A stretch of 6,148 nucleotides of DNA from a bacterium (GCA_029935295.1 JAOZKP010000178.1:1-6148), one strand, 5' to 3'. Shown: positions 1 to 6,124, numbered from the stretch's first letter. Numbers and translations are program-made. Notes: generated from the sequence alone by a model not told the origin.

Positions 1-18
1 AAAAAACAAGAATTAAAA

Positions 19-94
19 ATCAGAAAATGTTCTGATAAGGTCACTTATTTGCGGGCGGATAAAGCCCATTTTGGTTGCGGGATCTATTCCCGCA
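19..94. other. Cluster of small hairpins upstream of fusA, no gene seen
   Basis: Three inverted repeats can be paired by eye. The first, 19-25 with 30-36, is a perfect 7-bp stem (ATCAGAA/TTCTGAT) with a 4-nt loop. The second, 53-56 with 64-67, is a 4-bp GC stem. The third, 76-82 with 88-94, is a perfect 7-bp stem (TGCGGGA/TCCCGCA) with a 5-nt loop. None is followed by a run of T, so none is a standard terminator. The stretch may be the 3' untranslated end of a transcript that starts outside the window and stops at 106-143. It could also be a small structured RNA, or the first repeat could be a protein-binding site. No known riboswitch or tRNA fold was recognised, and the function is unknown. 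Confidence 0.4.
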
Positions 95-105
95 TTAGTT
101 ATTTA

Positions 106-143
106 GTGCCTGCAATCATTAAAAATTGCAGGCGCTGTTTTTT
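106..143 (+). terminator. Rho-independent terminator of an upstream transcript
   Basis: A perfect 9-bp stem pairs 108-116 (GCCTGCAAT) with 125-133 (ATTGCAGGC) around an 8-nt loop. It extends by a T-G wobble and a G-C pair to 106/135. A run of six T follows at 138-143. This is the classic intrinsic terminator form for plus-strand transcription. It should end a transcript entering from the left, which isolates fusA from upstream genes. Confidence 0.85.
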
Positions 144-176
144 ATTGTCATTTATCATTTCAAGACAAATGACTGA

Positions 177-189
177 TGCGACAGTCGCA
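177..189. promoter_or_regulatory. Perfect palindrome over the fusA -35 region, candidate operator
   Basis: TGCGAC-A-GTCGCA is a perfect inverted repeat of two 6-base arms around one central base. It overlaps the proposed -35 element at 178-183, where a bound dimeric repressor would block RNA polymerase. A second, competing inverted repeat (GACTG at 171-175 with CAGTC at 182-186) overlaps it. The symmetry is seen directly; the regulator is unknown and the operator role is inference. Confidence 0.35.
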
Positions 190-206
190 AGTGGACGGCA
201 TACAAT
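178..206 (+). promoter_or_regulatory. Candidate sigma-70 promoter of fusA
   Basis: A -10 element TACAAT (201-206, five of six consensus bases) lies 17 bp downstream of GCGACA (178-183, four of six matches to TTGACA). Transcription would start near 213 and give a leader of about 35 nt before the fusA ATG. The position just after the terminator at 106-143 fits a new transcription unit starting here. The fusA ribosome binding site AAGGTG (234-239) is 8 nt before the ATG. Confidence 0.55.
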
Positions 207-247
207 ACGGCCACAAGACAAAAAAGAAAAATTAAGGTGAAAAGAAA

Positions 248-2338
248 ATGAGTAAGGAACTGAACAAAGTACGCAATATCGGGATCAGCGCCCACATTGA
301 CTCGGGCAAAACCACACTGACTGAAAGAATTTTGTTCTACACCAACAAGATTCACGCGATCCACGATGTTAAAGGTAAAGACGGTGTTGGTGCCGTTATG
401 GATTCGATGGAGCTTGAAAAAGAACGCGGTATCACCATCGCTTCCGCCGCAACTTTCTGCGAATGGAATGAGCATGAGATCAACATCATTGACACCCCGG
501 GTCACGTTGATTTTACAATTGAAGTAGAACGCTCCTTGCGGGTTCTTGATGGCGCTATTTTAGTTCTGTGCTCGGTCGGTGGTGTCCAGTCACAGTCTAT
601 CACGGTTGACCAGCAGATGAAGCGCTACAATGTTCCCTGTATCGCGTTCATTAACAAGTGTGACCGCAGCGGCGCCAACCCGGAAAGAGTGACTGAGCAG
701 TTAATCGACAAACTAGGGCATAACGCCATTGCCATGCAGATCCCGATCGGACTTGAAGTCGATCATGTCGGAGTCGTTGATTTGACGACGATGAAAGCTA
801 CCTATTTTGATGGTGATAACGGAGAAATCCTGCGCACCGAAGAGATCCCGGCTGAACTGACTGACAAAGCCGCTGAGAAACGTGAAGAGCTTATCGAAAT
901 GGCCTCAAATTTCTGCGATGATCTAGCGGAAGCATTCCTGGAAGAGCAGGAGATCTCGTCGGAAATGATTTTAAGTGCTATGCGCAAAGGCGTTCTCGCT
1001 CGTAAAGTAACTCCGGTTTATATGGGATCAGCCTATAAAAACAAAGGGGTTCAACCGCTGATGGATGCCGCAACCCAGCTTCTGCCCGACCCGTCTGAGG
1101 TTACCAATATCGCCCTTGACCTTGATAACGATGAAGAAGAAATTGTCCTTGGCAGTAATGCTGATGATCCAACCGTTGCTTTGGCTTTCAAGCTGGAAGA
1201 TGGTCAGTATGGTCAACTTACCTATATCCGGGTTTACCAGGGCACCCTCACTAAAGGCGACACCCTGGTCAACACCCGCAGCGGCAAAAAGTTAAAAATC
1301 GGCCGTCTGGTGCAGATGCACTCCAACCAGATGGAGGATATTACCGAGATTTCGGCTGGTTATATTGGTGCTCTTTTCGGCATTGATTGCGCCTCCGGCG
1401 ATACCTTTGCCGACCCTAAGCTCAACTACTCGATGACTTCGATGTTTGTTCCTAATCCGGTTATCTCTTTAGCTCTGGTACCGAAAGATAATAAAGCTCA
1501 GATCAATATGTCTAAAGCTTTGAATCGTTTCTCAAAAGAGGATCCGACTTTTCGCACCCATGTTGATGAAGAGACCAATGAAACTATCATTGAAGGTATG
1601 GGCGAATTACACCTTGAAGTCTATGTCGAGCGTATGCAACGTGAGTATAGTGCTGAAGTCTCCACCGGCCAACCCCGGGTAGCCTACCGTGAAACTATCA
1701 CCAAACGGGCCGAGTTTAACTACACTCATAAAAAACAGACTGGTGGTTCCGGTCAATACGGCCGGGTTTCTGGCTACATGGAACCCCTTAGTGACGGTGA
1801 ATTTGAATTTATCAATAAAATTACCGGGGGTTCGATTCCAACTCAGTTTATCTCATCCTGCGAGAAAGGTTTCAAGGCCGGACTTGTGAAAGGGGCCCTG
1901 ATGGAGTTTCCGGTTACCGGAATCCTGGTCGAGATCAATGACGGTGCTTCCCATGCGGTTGACTCCTCGGAGATGGCCTTCCAGGCTGCCGCCCGCGGAG
2001 CATTTTTAGAAGCCTATAAAAAAGCGAAACCGGTTATTCACGAGCCGATCATGAAAGTCGTCATCGAAACTCCGACTGAGTTTCAGGGCACGGTCATGGG
2101 CACCATCAACCAACGCCGCGGCACCATCCTTGGCGCCCAGGAAGAGGGCCCGATGTGTGTCGTCGAAAGCCAGGTACCTTTAGCCGAAATGTTCGGCTAC
2201 TCGACCGTCCTCCGCTCCAGCACCCAGGGTAAAGCCCAGTTCACAATGGAATTTGCCAACTACAAACAGGTACCGCAGAGCATTACGGAAGAGCTGCAGA
2301 AAAAGAAAGCAGAAGAGGCCAATAAAGGCGCCGCTTAA
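248..2338 (+). CDS. fusA: Elongation factor G, spd/mitochondrial EF-G1-like type
   Basis: Cytoplasmic translational GTPase that moves tRNAs and mRNA through the ribosome after peptide-bond formation. Its 696 residues match normal EF-G length. GTPase motifs are intact: P-loop AHIDSGKT (15-22), switch I RGIT (60-63), DTPGH (82-86, with catalytic His86), NKCD (136-139) and SAY (261-263). Domains II, III, IV and V follow. The domain IV tip contains DGASHAVDSSE, whose His569 corresponds to the tip histidine (His583) of E. coli EF-G. Domain V carries GTINQRRGTILGAQ. Ser19 in the P-loop (HIDSGKTT, where classical EF-G has HIDAGKTT) and the KGKDGVGAVMDSMELE segment are marks of the spdEFG1/mitochondrial EF-G1 group. 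That group is known to act mainly in elongation, while its EF-G2 partner acts in ribosome recycling. The gene is not next to rpsL, rpsG or tuf. A good Shine-Dalgarno site supports this start. The assignment to EF-G is very sure; the subfamily is likely. Confidence 0.97.
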   Translation: MSKELNKVRNIGISAHIDSGKTTLTERILFYTNKIHAIHDVKGKDGVGAVMDSMELEKERGITIASAATFCEWNEHEINIIDTPGHVDFTIEVERSLRVLDGAILVLCSVGGVQSQSITVDQQMKRYNVPCIAFINKCDRSGANPERVTEQLIDKLGHNAIAMQIPIGLEVDHVGVVDLTTMKATYFDGDNGEILRTEEIPAELTDKAAEKREELIEMASNFCDDLAEAFLEEQEISSEMILSAMRKGVLARKVTPVYMGSAYKNKGVQPLMDAATQLLPDPSEVTNIALDLDNDEEEIVLGSNADDPTVALAFKLEDGQYGQLTYIRVYQGTLTKGDTLVNTRSGKKLKIGRLVQMHSNQMEDITEISAGYIGALFGIDCASGDTFADPKLNYSMTSMFVPNPVISLALVPKDNKAQINMSKALNRFSKEDPTFRTHVDEETNETIIEGMGELHLEVYVERMQREYSAEVSTGQPRVAYRETITKRAEFNYTHKKQTGGSGQYGRVSGYMEPLSDGEFEFINKITGGSIPTQFISSCEKGFKAGLVKGALMEFPVTGILVEINDGASHAVDSSEMAFQAAARGAFLEAYKKAKPVIHEPIMKVVIETPTEFQGTVMGTINQRRGTILGAQEEGPMCVVESQVPLAEMFGYSTVLRSSTQGKAQFTMEFANYKQVPQSITEELQKKKAEEANKGAA

Positions 2339-3094
2339 ATGAGTAGTACGCAAAACTCAAATGCAAAAGTAATCTACCTTAGAGACAGGAGCTTTACGAT
2401 GTTAAAAAAAGATCTGATGATGCGTAACCCCTTAAGAGCGGTTAGCGATGAGAATGGCTATATACTTCCGGAAGGCGGCTTAGGTGCCGTTGTAGCCCGG
2501 GCCGGGGTCGGCAAAACTGCCCTTCTGGTGCAGTTGGCACTAAATTCACTGCTTAAGGGCGACAACGCTCTCCATATCAGCCTCGGCGACCCGGTCAGGA
2601 AAGTTAGCCTCTGGTACAAAGAGGTTTTCAACAATATCGGTACCCACTATAAAATCGACAAAATTGATGATCTCTGGAATGAACTGCTGCCGCAGCGTTT
2701 CATTATGACATTCAATATTGATGGTTTCAGCGTGCCGCGCCTTGATGAACGTTTGACAGAGCTCGCGGATCAGGATATTTTTCATCCGCAGATGATTCTA
2801 ATTGACGGTCTTCCTTTCAATGAACAGGTCAAAAGGACTGATCTGCATGCCCTGAAAGATCTCTCGGAGAAATTCAATTCCCACATCTGGTTTACAGTGC
2901 GCAGTCATCGTCATGAAGATCCCGACACCGACGGTCTACCAGTACAGATCAGTGATTTTGCCGACCTTCTCGATGTTGCGATTAAACTCGAGCCCGAAGA
3001 TAATGAGATCAAACTCAATGTCTTAAAAGGCAGCGGTTCAATCTCCACTCAGGACCTTTCTCTCGACCCGGCAACTATGCTGATTAAAGAGTAG
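2339..3094 (+). CDS. RecA-fold P-loop ATPase of unknown function, coupled to fusA
   Basis: A soluble 251-residue protein with no signal peptide or membrane segment. A variant Walker A, ARAGVGKT (53-60), follows ILPEGGLGAVV and has Ala in place of the first Gly. A Walker B-like strand MILIDG (152-157) ends in Asp156. The strand HIWFTVRSHRHE (182-193) and the late segment DLLDVAIKLEP...LKG resemble the order of core strands in KaiC/RadA/DnaB-type RecA folds. No DNA-binding or zinc domain is visible, so the substrate is unknown. The fusA stop TAA touches this ATG (TAAATG), so the genes should share a transcript and may be translationally coupled. Start choice is open. The first ATG has only a weak AAAGG 10 nt upstream. 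In-frame Met21 at 2399 has AGGAG 7 nt upstream, which would give 231 residues and keep the whole ATPase core. A transcription terminator follows at once. The ATPase fold is fairly sure; any role in translation is inference from position. Confidence 0.85.
   Translation: MSSTQNSNAKVIYLRDRSFTMLKKDLMMRNPLRAVSDENGYILPEGGLGAVVARAGVGKTALLVQLALNSLLKGDNALHISLGDPVRKVSLWYKEVFNNIGTHYKIDKIDDLWNELLPQRFIMTFNIDGFSVPRLDERLTELADQDIFHPQMILIDGLPFNEQVKRTDLHALKDLSEKFNSHIWFTVRSHRHEDPDTDGLPVQISDFADLLDVAIKLEPEDNEIKLNVLKGSGSISTQDLSLDPATMLIKE
2387..2401 (+). promoter_or_regulatory. Strong internal ribosome binding site and alternative ATG for the ATPase
   Basis: AGGAG (2387-2391) sits 7 nt before an in-frame ATG at 2399-2401 that encodes Met21. 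This is a better site than the AAAGG (2324-2328) serving the upstream ATG at 2339. Either translation starts here, or two forms differing by 20 residues are made. The upstream segment VIYLRDRSF looks protein-like, so the longer form cannot be dismissed. Confidence 0.45.
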
Positions 3095-3116
3095 GACCTG
3101 CAAGACAAAAATTTTC

Positions 3117-3153
3117 AAAAGGCGGAATGAGGTTTTCCTCATTCCGCCTTTTT
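3117..3153. terminator. Strong intrinsic terminator, probably bidirectional
   Basis: A perfect 12-bp GC-rich stem pairs 3121-3132 (GGCGGAATGAGG) with 3137-3148 around a TTTT loop. Four flanking A (3117-3120) pair with four T (3149-3152) to make 16 bp. The T run 3149-3153 ends plus-strand transcription of fusA and the ATPase 23 nt after the stop codon. Read on the minus strand, the stem is followed by TTTTGAAAATTTTT, so it may also stop transcripts coming from the convergent lipoprotein gene. Confidence 0.93.
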
Positions 3154-3393
3154 ATTCAAATCATCAAATCGCAACTCTTTTCTATTTCCCCATCCCAGAA
3201 AATACCCGTTTGTCAAGCCTGACCCGCTTCCAAAAATTAAAAGATTTCATGACCTTAGATCCTTCCTTGGGCTATTTGGGGTTCTAAGATTGTTTGGATT
3301 TTCCCGTAACATGAGAATGGGGCTCAACAACTCAGTTGCCTTGCCCCATCCTCATACCATACTTAATAAATTCCTGTTGAATCCATGGATGAC
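3154..3393. other. Non-coding convergent spacer with two imperfect hairpins
   Basis: No convincing gene was found in this 240-base stretch between two convergent genes. Two inverted repeats are visible. In one, 3254-3262 pairs with 3280-3288 (CTTAGATCC/GGTTCTAAG, one T-T mismatch). In the other, 3311-3323 pairs with 3343-3355 (12 pairs and one A-C mismatch), with a nested 4-bp stem in its loop. The second lies just past the lipoprotein stop codon on the minus strand but lacks a following T run. It could be an mRNA 3'-end stabiliser or a processing site. A small RNA cannot be excluded. Confidence 0.4.
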
Positions 3394-4554
3394 TTATTTA
3401 ACCGGTATTAAATCAACCCGGCGGTTTTTAGCTCGGCCTTCCTTGGTGTCGTTACTGACAATTGGTTGAGTTAAACCAAAACCTTTCACCATAAGCTGTG
3501 TCGCATTAACACCGCTTTCGACAAAATATTTCATGATAGCTTTAGCCCGATTTTCGGATAGCTTCATATTGTAAGCTTCGGAACCGGTATTGTCTGTATG
3601 TCCGAATATTTGCACATTGAGCTTCGAATTTTTCTTCAGAATGAGGACTGCTTCATCAAGCATAGGGTAAGCATCGGGGTTGATTTCGGACTTATCAAAG
3701 CCAAACAACACCTCAGCCGCATAGGTCCAACATCCCCGAGCATCAACAGTAGCACCCTTAGGAGTATTGGGACATTTATCTCTGTCGTCGGTCACACCGT
3801 CGCCATCACTGTCTCTTGGCACTGCTTTTACGACCGGTTTGGGAGCCCGCTTGCTTAAAAAGATTCCTTCGACAAAACCAGCTACCTTTCCAGAAGTGCC
3901 AAGCTCATTGGCGGTAATCGAAGAACCACATCCACCCGCTTTAGCAATCTGATCAAAAACCTTGATACCTGCCGGGCTGTCTCCAACCAAGACTGTGTAG
4001 ATACAAACTTTATCACCAAGCTGTGCTTTCAAAGCTTTTGCGGCCTTTACCGAAGCGGGTTCCACCCGATCTCCATCACCAACGATAATCAGGGCTGTTT
4101 TACCTTGACTTGATTTTAATTCACCAGCAGCAGTGAGGAGGGCTTGGGTCAAAGGTCTGGGGGTGCCGCCGTGAGGTTTATGGGCAGCTTTCAAAGCCGC
4201 GCCTAAACCTGAAGTTGAATAGCGAGTCGGGCCGTAATTAATTTTGACCGTATTCTTGGGGCCAAAGGTTATGAGCTCACAATTGTAGCCCAATTCCGGG
4301 AGAGTCTCATTCAAGGCAGTTAAGAACTCTCTGGCGGTATCACTTTTTGTCTTCGGTCCGCTTTTATCTTCCATTGAATAGGACGCATCCAGAATCACCA
4401 CAAAATTATTTACCTTGGGTGCATAATGATTTGCGTTAAAACTGTAGGCTTCAAAAGACGGGGAGGTTTTTTGTACCGCAGTCTTACCCGCACAACTGAC
4501 GAGAAAGGCACCGGCAAGTACCAAAAAGAATGTTACTAAATAATGTTTTTTCAC
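3394..4554 (-). CDS. VWA-TSP3-OmpA domain outer-membrane lipoprotein
   Basis: Predicted periplasm-facing lipoprotein of 386 residues from a GTG start. A lysine-rich N terminus, hydrophobic stretch and lipobox LVSC place the lipidated Cys at 21. A VWA domain (about 48-235) has a metal-ion-dependent adhesion site: DASYS (Asp56, Ser58, Ser60), GGTP (Thr131) and a VGDGD loop (Asp160). A thrombospondin type 3-like calcium-binding repeat follows (about 247-275, DSDGDGVTDDRDKCPNTP). The C-terminal OmpA domain (about 280-386) has GHTDNTGS and LSENRAKA. Asp321 and Arg336 are 15 apart, as are the diaminopimelate-binding pair in OmpA, and the protein ends with the typical NRRVDL. The likely role is tying the outer membrane to peptidoglycan while the VWA domain binds a protein partner; that partner is unknown. 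GTG was chosen because AGGAGA (4561-4566) is 6 nt upstream. An in-frame TTG at 4572 lies before that site and is unlikely. The gene is alone and converges on the fusA unit. Confidence 0.93.
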   Translation of the reverse strand: MKKHYLVTFFLVLAGAFLVSCAGKTAVQKTSPSFEAYSFNANHYAPKVNNFVVILDASYSMEDKSGPKTKSDTAREFLTALNETLPELGYNCELITFGPKNTVKINYGPTRYSTSGLGAALKAAHKPHGGTPRPLTQALLTAAGELKSSQGKTALIIVGDGDRVEPASVKAAKALKAQLGDKVCIYTVLVGDSPAGIKVFDQIAKAGGCGSSITANELGTSGKVAGFVEGIFLSKRAPKPVVKAVPRDSDGDGVTDDRDKCPNTPKGATVDARGCWTYAAEVLFGFDKSEINPDAYPMLDEAVLILKKNSKLNVQIFGHTDNTGSEAYNMKLSENRAKAIMKYFVESGVNATQLMVKGFGLTQPIVSNDTKEGRAKNRRVDLIPVK

Positions 4555-4560
4555 AATTGA

Positions 4561-4566
4561 TCTCCT
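4561..4566 (-). promoter_or_regulatory. Ribosome binding site that fixes the lipoprotein GTG start
   Basis: On the minus strand AGGAGA is followed by six bases and then GTG (4554-4552). The resulting N terminus, MKKHYLVTFFLVL, is a standard lipoprotein signal peptide. Starting at the upstream TTG would bury this site inside the coding region. Confidence 0.8.
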
Positions 4567-4609
4567 TTTCAAAAGTTTTCAAAGATTTCTTACAAAATGC
4601 CCCATGGCA

Positions 4610-4636
4610 ATAATAGATTTTCCAACACTGAGTCAA
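4610..4636 (-). promoter_or_regulatory. Candidate promoter of the lipoprotein gene
   Basis: Read on the minus strand, TTGACT (4636-4631, five of six consensus bases) is followed after 15 bp by TATTAT (4615-4610, five of six). The spacer is shorter than the ideal 17 bp. The leader to the GTG would be about 50 nt. The spacer DNA is AT-rich, so other -10-like sequences occur, for example TACTAT preceded by TTGGAT farther upstream on the same strand. Confidence 0.4.
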
Positions 4637-4723
4637 GTTTTAATTAAACTAAAGTTATATTTATAGTATTCTATCGGGGATGTATATCCAAAAACCGACA
4701 GAAGCTTGAAGTATTAAACAACA

Positions 4724-4736
4724 AATAATCATTATT
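4724..4736. promoter_or_regulatory. AT-rich palindrome resembling a Fur box core
   Basis: AATAAT-C-ATTATT is a perfect 6-1-6 inverted repeat. Eleven contiguous bases (ATAATCATTAT) match the right-hand part of the classical 19-bp Fur box; over the full 19 positions about 13 match. It lies between the divergent lipoprotein and CBS genes, about 57 bp before the CBS -35 element. A chance match in AT-rich DNA is quite possible. Confidence 0.25.
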
Positions 4737-4792
4737 CCAATAACTGAACCATTCTGATAAGTAAAAAATTTCCTTGAGTTTTAGTGTGAAAT

Positions 4793-4820
4793 ATGACAGG
4801 CTCTGGTTGTTTTTTATAAA
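4793..4820 (+). promoter_or_regulatory. Candidate sigma-70 promoter of the CBS protein gene
   Basis: ATGACA (4793-4798) and TATAAA (4815-4820) each match five of six consensus bases and are separated by 16 bp. Transcription would start near 4827. That leaves a leader of about 23 nt containing the GGAGG ribosome binding site at 4837-4841, 8 nt before the ATG. Confidence 0.6.
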
Positions 4821-4849
4821 GAACCAATTTGTAGCTGGAGGTTTCTGTC

Positions 4850-5305
4850 ATGAAATATGTTGCCGACCTGATGACCCAGGATATCTTCCCCTTAAAATCC
4901 GACCAGACCTTAAATGTTGTCCGCCTGCTGATGCGGACAGTCCACATTCGCCATGTGCCAATTTTAGACAGAAACGAAAAATTTGTCGGCCTCTTAAGCC
5001 ACCGCGACCTGCTGGCTTATTCAATCTCCAAATTGGCGGACATTAATCCTTTAGAACAGAAAGAGATTGACCGCCACATTCCGATCAAGGATGTAATGCG
5101 TACTGAAATCGCCACGACAACCGAAACCACGGAATTAAAAGAGGCGATAGCAATGATGATGAAAAATAAATTTGGTTGTCTACCGGTGGTTGATAAGGAA
5201 CACTACCTTATCGGAATTATCACTGAAGAGGATATCAGCCGACTGGCAATCAGACTGCTGGAAAAAGAGGCTGAACGGCAAAAGCTGGTCCAAGTCAAGC
5301 CCTAA
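4850..5305 (+). CDS. Two-CBS-domain protein, predicted nucleotide sensor
   Basis: A small soluble cytoplasmic protein of 151 residues made of a tandem CBS pair (Bateman module). CBS1 spans about 3-57, starting VADLMTQDIFPLKSDQTL and ending GLLSHRDLL. CBS2 spans about 78-133, starting IKDVMRTEIATTTETT and ending GIITEEDIS. The S/T-x-x-D motifs (Ser50/Asp53 and Thr125/Asp128) are the usual ribose-phosphate contacts, so binding of AMP, ATP or a similar adenosyl ligand is plausible. A charged linker (about 60-77) joins the domains, and a charged helix (about 134-151) ends the protein. There is no fused enzyme, transporter or DNA-binding domain, so it probably acts on a separate partner, as stand-alone CBS proteins do; that partner is not evident. 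GGAGG 8 nt upstream supports the start. No terminator was seen before the next gene 132 bp on, so some read-through is possible. Confidence 0.92.
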   Translation: MKYVADLMTQDIFPLKSDQTLNVVRLLMRTVHIRHVPILDRNEKFVGLLSHRDLLAYSISKLADINPLEQKEIDRHIPIKDVMRTEIATTTETTELKEAIAMMMKNKFGCLPVVDKEHYLIGIITEEDISRLAIRLLEKEAERQKLVQVKP

Positions 5306-5346
5306 GCAAAGCATTATTAAATTAAACAAATCTAGAGCTGTGGGGA

Positions 5347-5375
5347 TTGACAATAAGGCGGAAAGTAGATATTTT
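5347..5375 (+). promoter_or_regulatory. Candidate sigma-70 promoter of the BI-1 family gene
   Basis: A perfect -35 TTGACA (5347-5352) is followed after 17 bp by TATTTT (5370-5375, four of six matches). Transcription would begin near 5382. The gene can therefore be expressed independently of the CBS gene. Its ribosome binding site AGGAG (5424-5428) lies 9 nt before the ATG. Confidence 0.6.
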
Positions 5376-5437
5376 AATTTACGTCAAAAATGGAATAAAA
5401 CCTTTGCAAACAAGGCCCAACCGAGGAGAGATTTACT

Positions 5438-6124
5438 ATGCAGACTGTAAGTATACAAAGCGGCAAAGAGAGTACCGCAGTTAACGAATTCATTTACAGC
5501 GTCTACAACTGGATGGCAGTAGGGCTGGCCCTAACCGGTTTTGTCGCCTACTTTGTTGCTAACAGCGAGGCCATGCTGGGGCTTATCTTCGGCAATAAAC
5601 TGGTTTTCTACGGATTGATTTTTGGAGAATTGGGCCTGGTTTTCACGCTGGCCGCAAGAATCAACAAGATCAAGCGCAGCACTGCCATCGGCCTTTATAT
5701 TCTTTATGCGGCGCTCAATGGAGCCACACTTTCAAGTATTTTTCTGCTCTACGCGCGTTCAACTATAACCTCAACTTTTTTCATCTGCTCTGCGACCTTT
5801 GTCGTCAGCAGCGCTTACGGAATGTTGACCAAAAAAGATCTGACCTCAATGGGAAGTTTCCTTTTTATGGGGCTCATCGGCATAATCATCGCCTCGGTCG
5901 TTAATATGTTCGTGCAGAGTTCACAGATGAGTATGATGATAAGCTACATCGGGGTTCTGGTCTTTGTCGGCCTCACAGTCTACGACACCCAGCGCCTCAA
6001 ACAGATGGCACTAACTGAGGGGGCTAACAGCAAAGGGGCGATTTTAGGCGCTTTAACTCTCTATCTCGACTTTATAAATCTCTTCATAATGATGCTCCGC
6101 ATTGTCGGCGGCGGTCGGGATTAA
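5438..6124 (+). CDS. Bax inhibitor-1 (BI-1/YetJ/YbhL) family membrane protein
   Basis: An inner-membrane protein of 228 residues, the usual family length. Seven hydrophobic segments lie roughly at 24-42, 52-73, 82-105, 109-130, 138-160, 165-182 and 200-223, after a polar N terminus. The last two segments hold the family signature: VGLTVYDTQRLK with Asp183, and LYLDFINLFIMMLRIVG with Asp211. In Bacillus subtilis YetJ, two aspartates in these segments form a pH-sensing pair that gates calcium leak, so the key acidic residues appear present. Arg74 after the second segment might be the arginine that contacts this pair, but this was not aligned. The likely role is ion, possibly calcium, homeostasis or membrane stress tolerance. 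In E. coli the related YccA instead modulates the FtsH protease, so the exact function is open. A good ribosome binding site supports the start. The C terminus GGGRD is complete. Confidence 0.93.
   Translation: MQTVSIQSGKESTAVNEFIYSVYNWMAVGLALTGFVAYFVANSEAMLGLIFGNKLVFYGLIFGELGLVFTLAARINKIKRSTAIGLYILYAALNGATLSSIFLLYARSTITSTFFICSATFVVSSAYGMLTKKDLTSMGSFLFMGLIGIIIASVVNMFVQSSQMSMMISYIGVLVFVGLTVYDTQRLKQMALTEGANSKGAILGALTLYLDFINLFIMMLRIVGGGRD

Noticed and set aside
76..94. Possible tRNA arm in the hairpin cluster
   Set aside because: A stem of suitable size is present, but no GTTC-type T loop, anticodon arm, acceptor pairing or CCA end can be assembled around it.
49..240. Possible 63-residue plus-strand reading frame before fusA
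   Set aside because: It runs through the terminator and the fusA promoter, has no ribosome binding site, and its product looks like random translation.
155..505. Minus-strand open frame of 116 codons across the fusA start
   Set aside because: It lies opposite the conserved GTPase domain of fusA and its promoter, and the translation shows no recognisable domain; it is a shadow of fusA.
3311..3355. Dedicated terminator for the minus-strand lipoprotein gene
   Set aside because: The stem is good, but in the minus-strand direction it is followed by GTTACGGG and not by a T run, so it was kept only as a hairpin.
4774..5046. Plus-strand frame overlapping the CBS gene start
   Set aside because: It overlaps the CBS promoter and coding region in another frame, and the proline- and cysteine-rich product resembles nothing known. 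The CBS frame has the ribosome binding site and domains.
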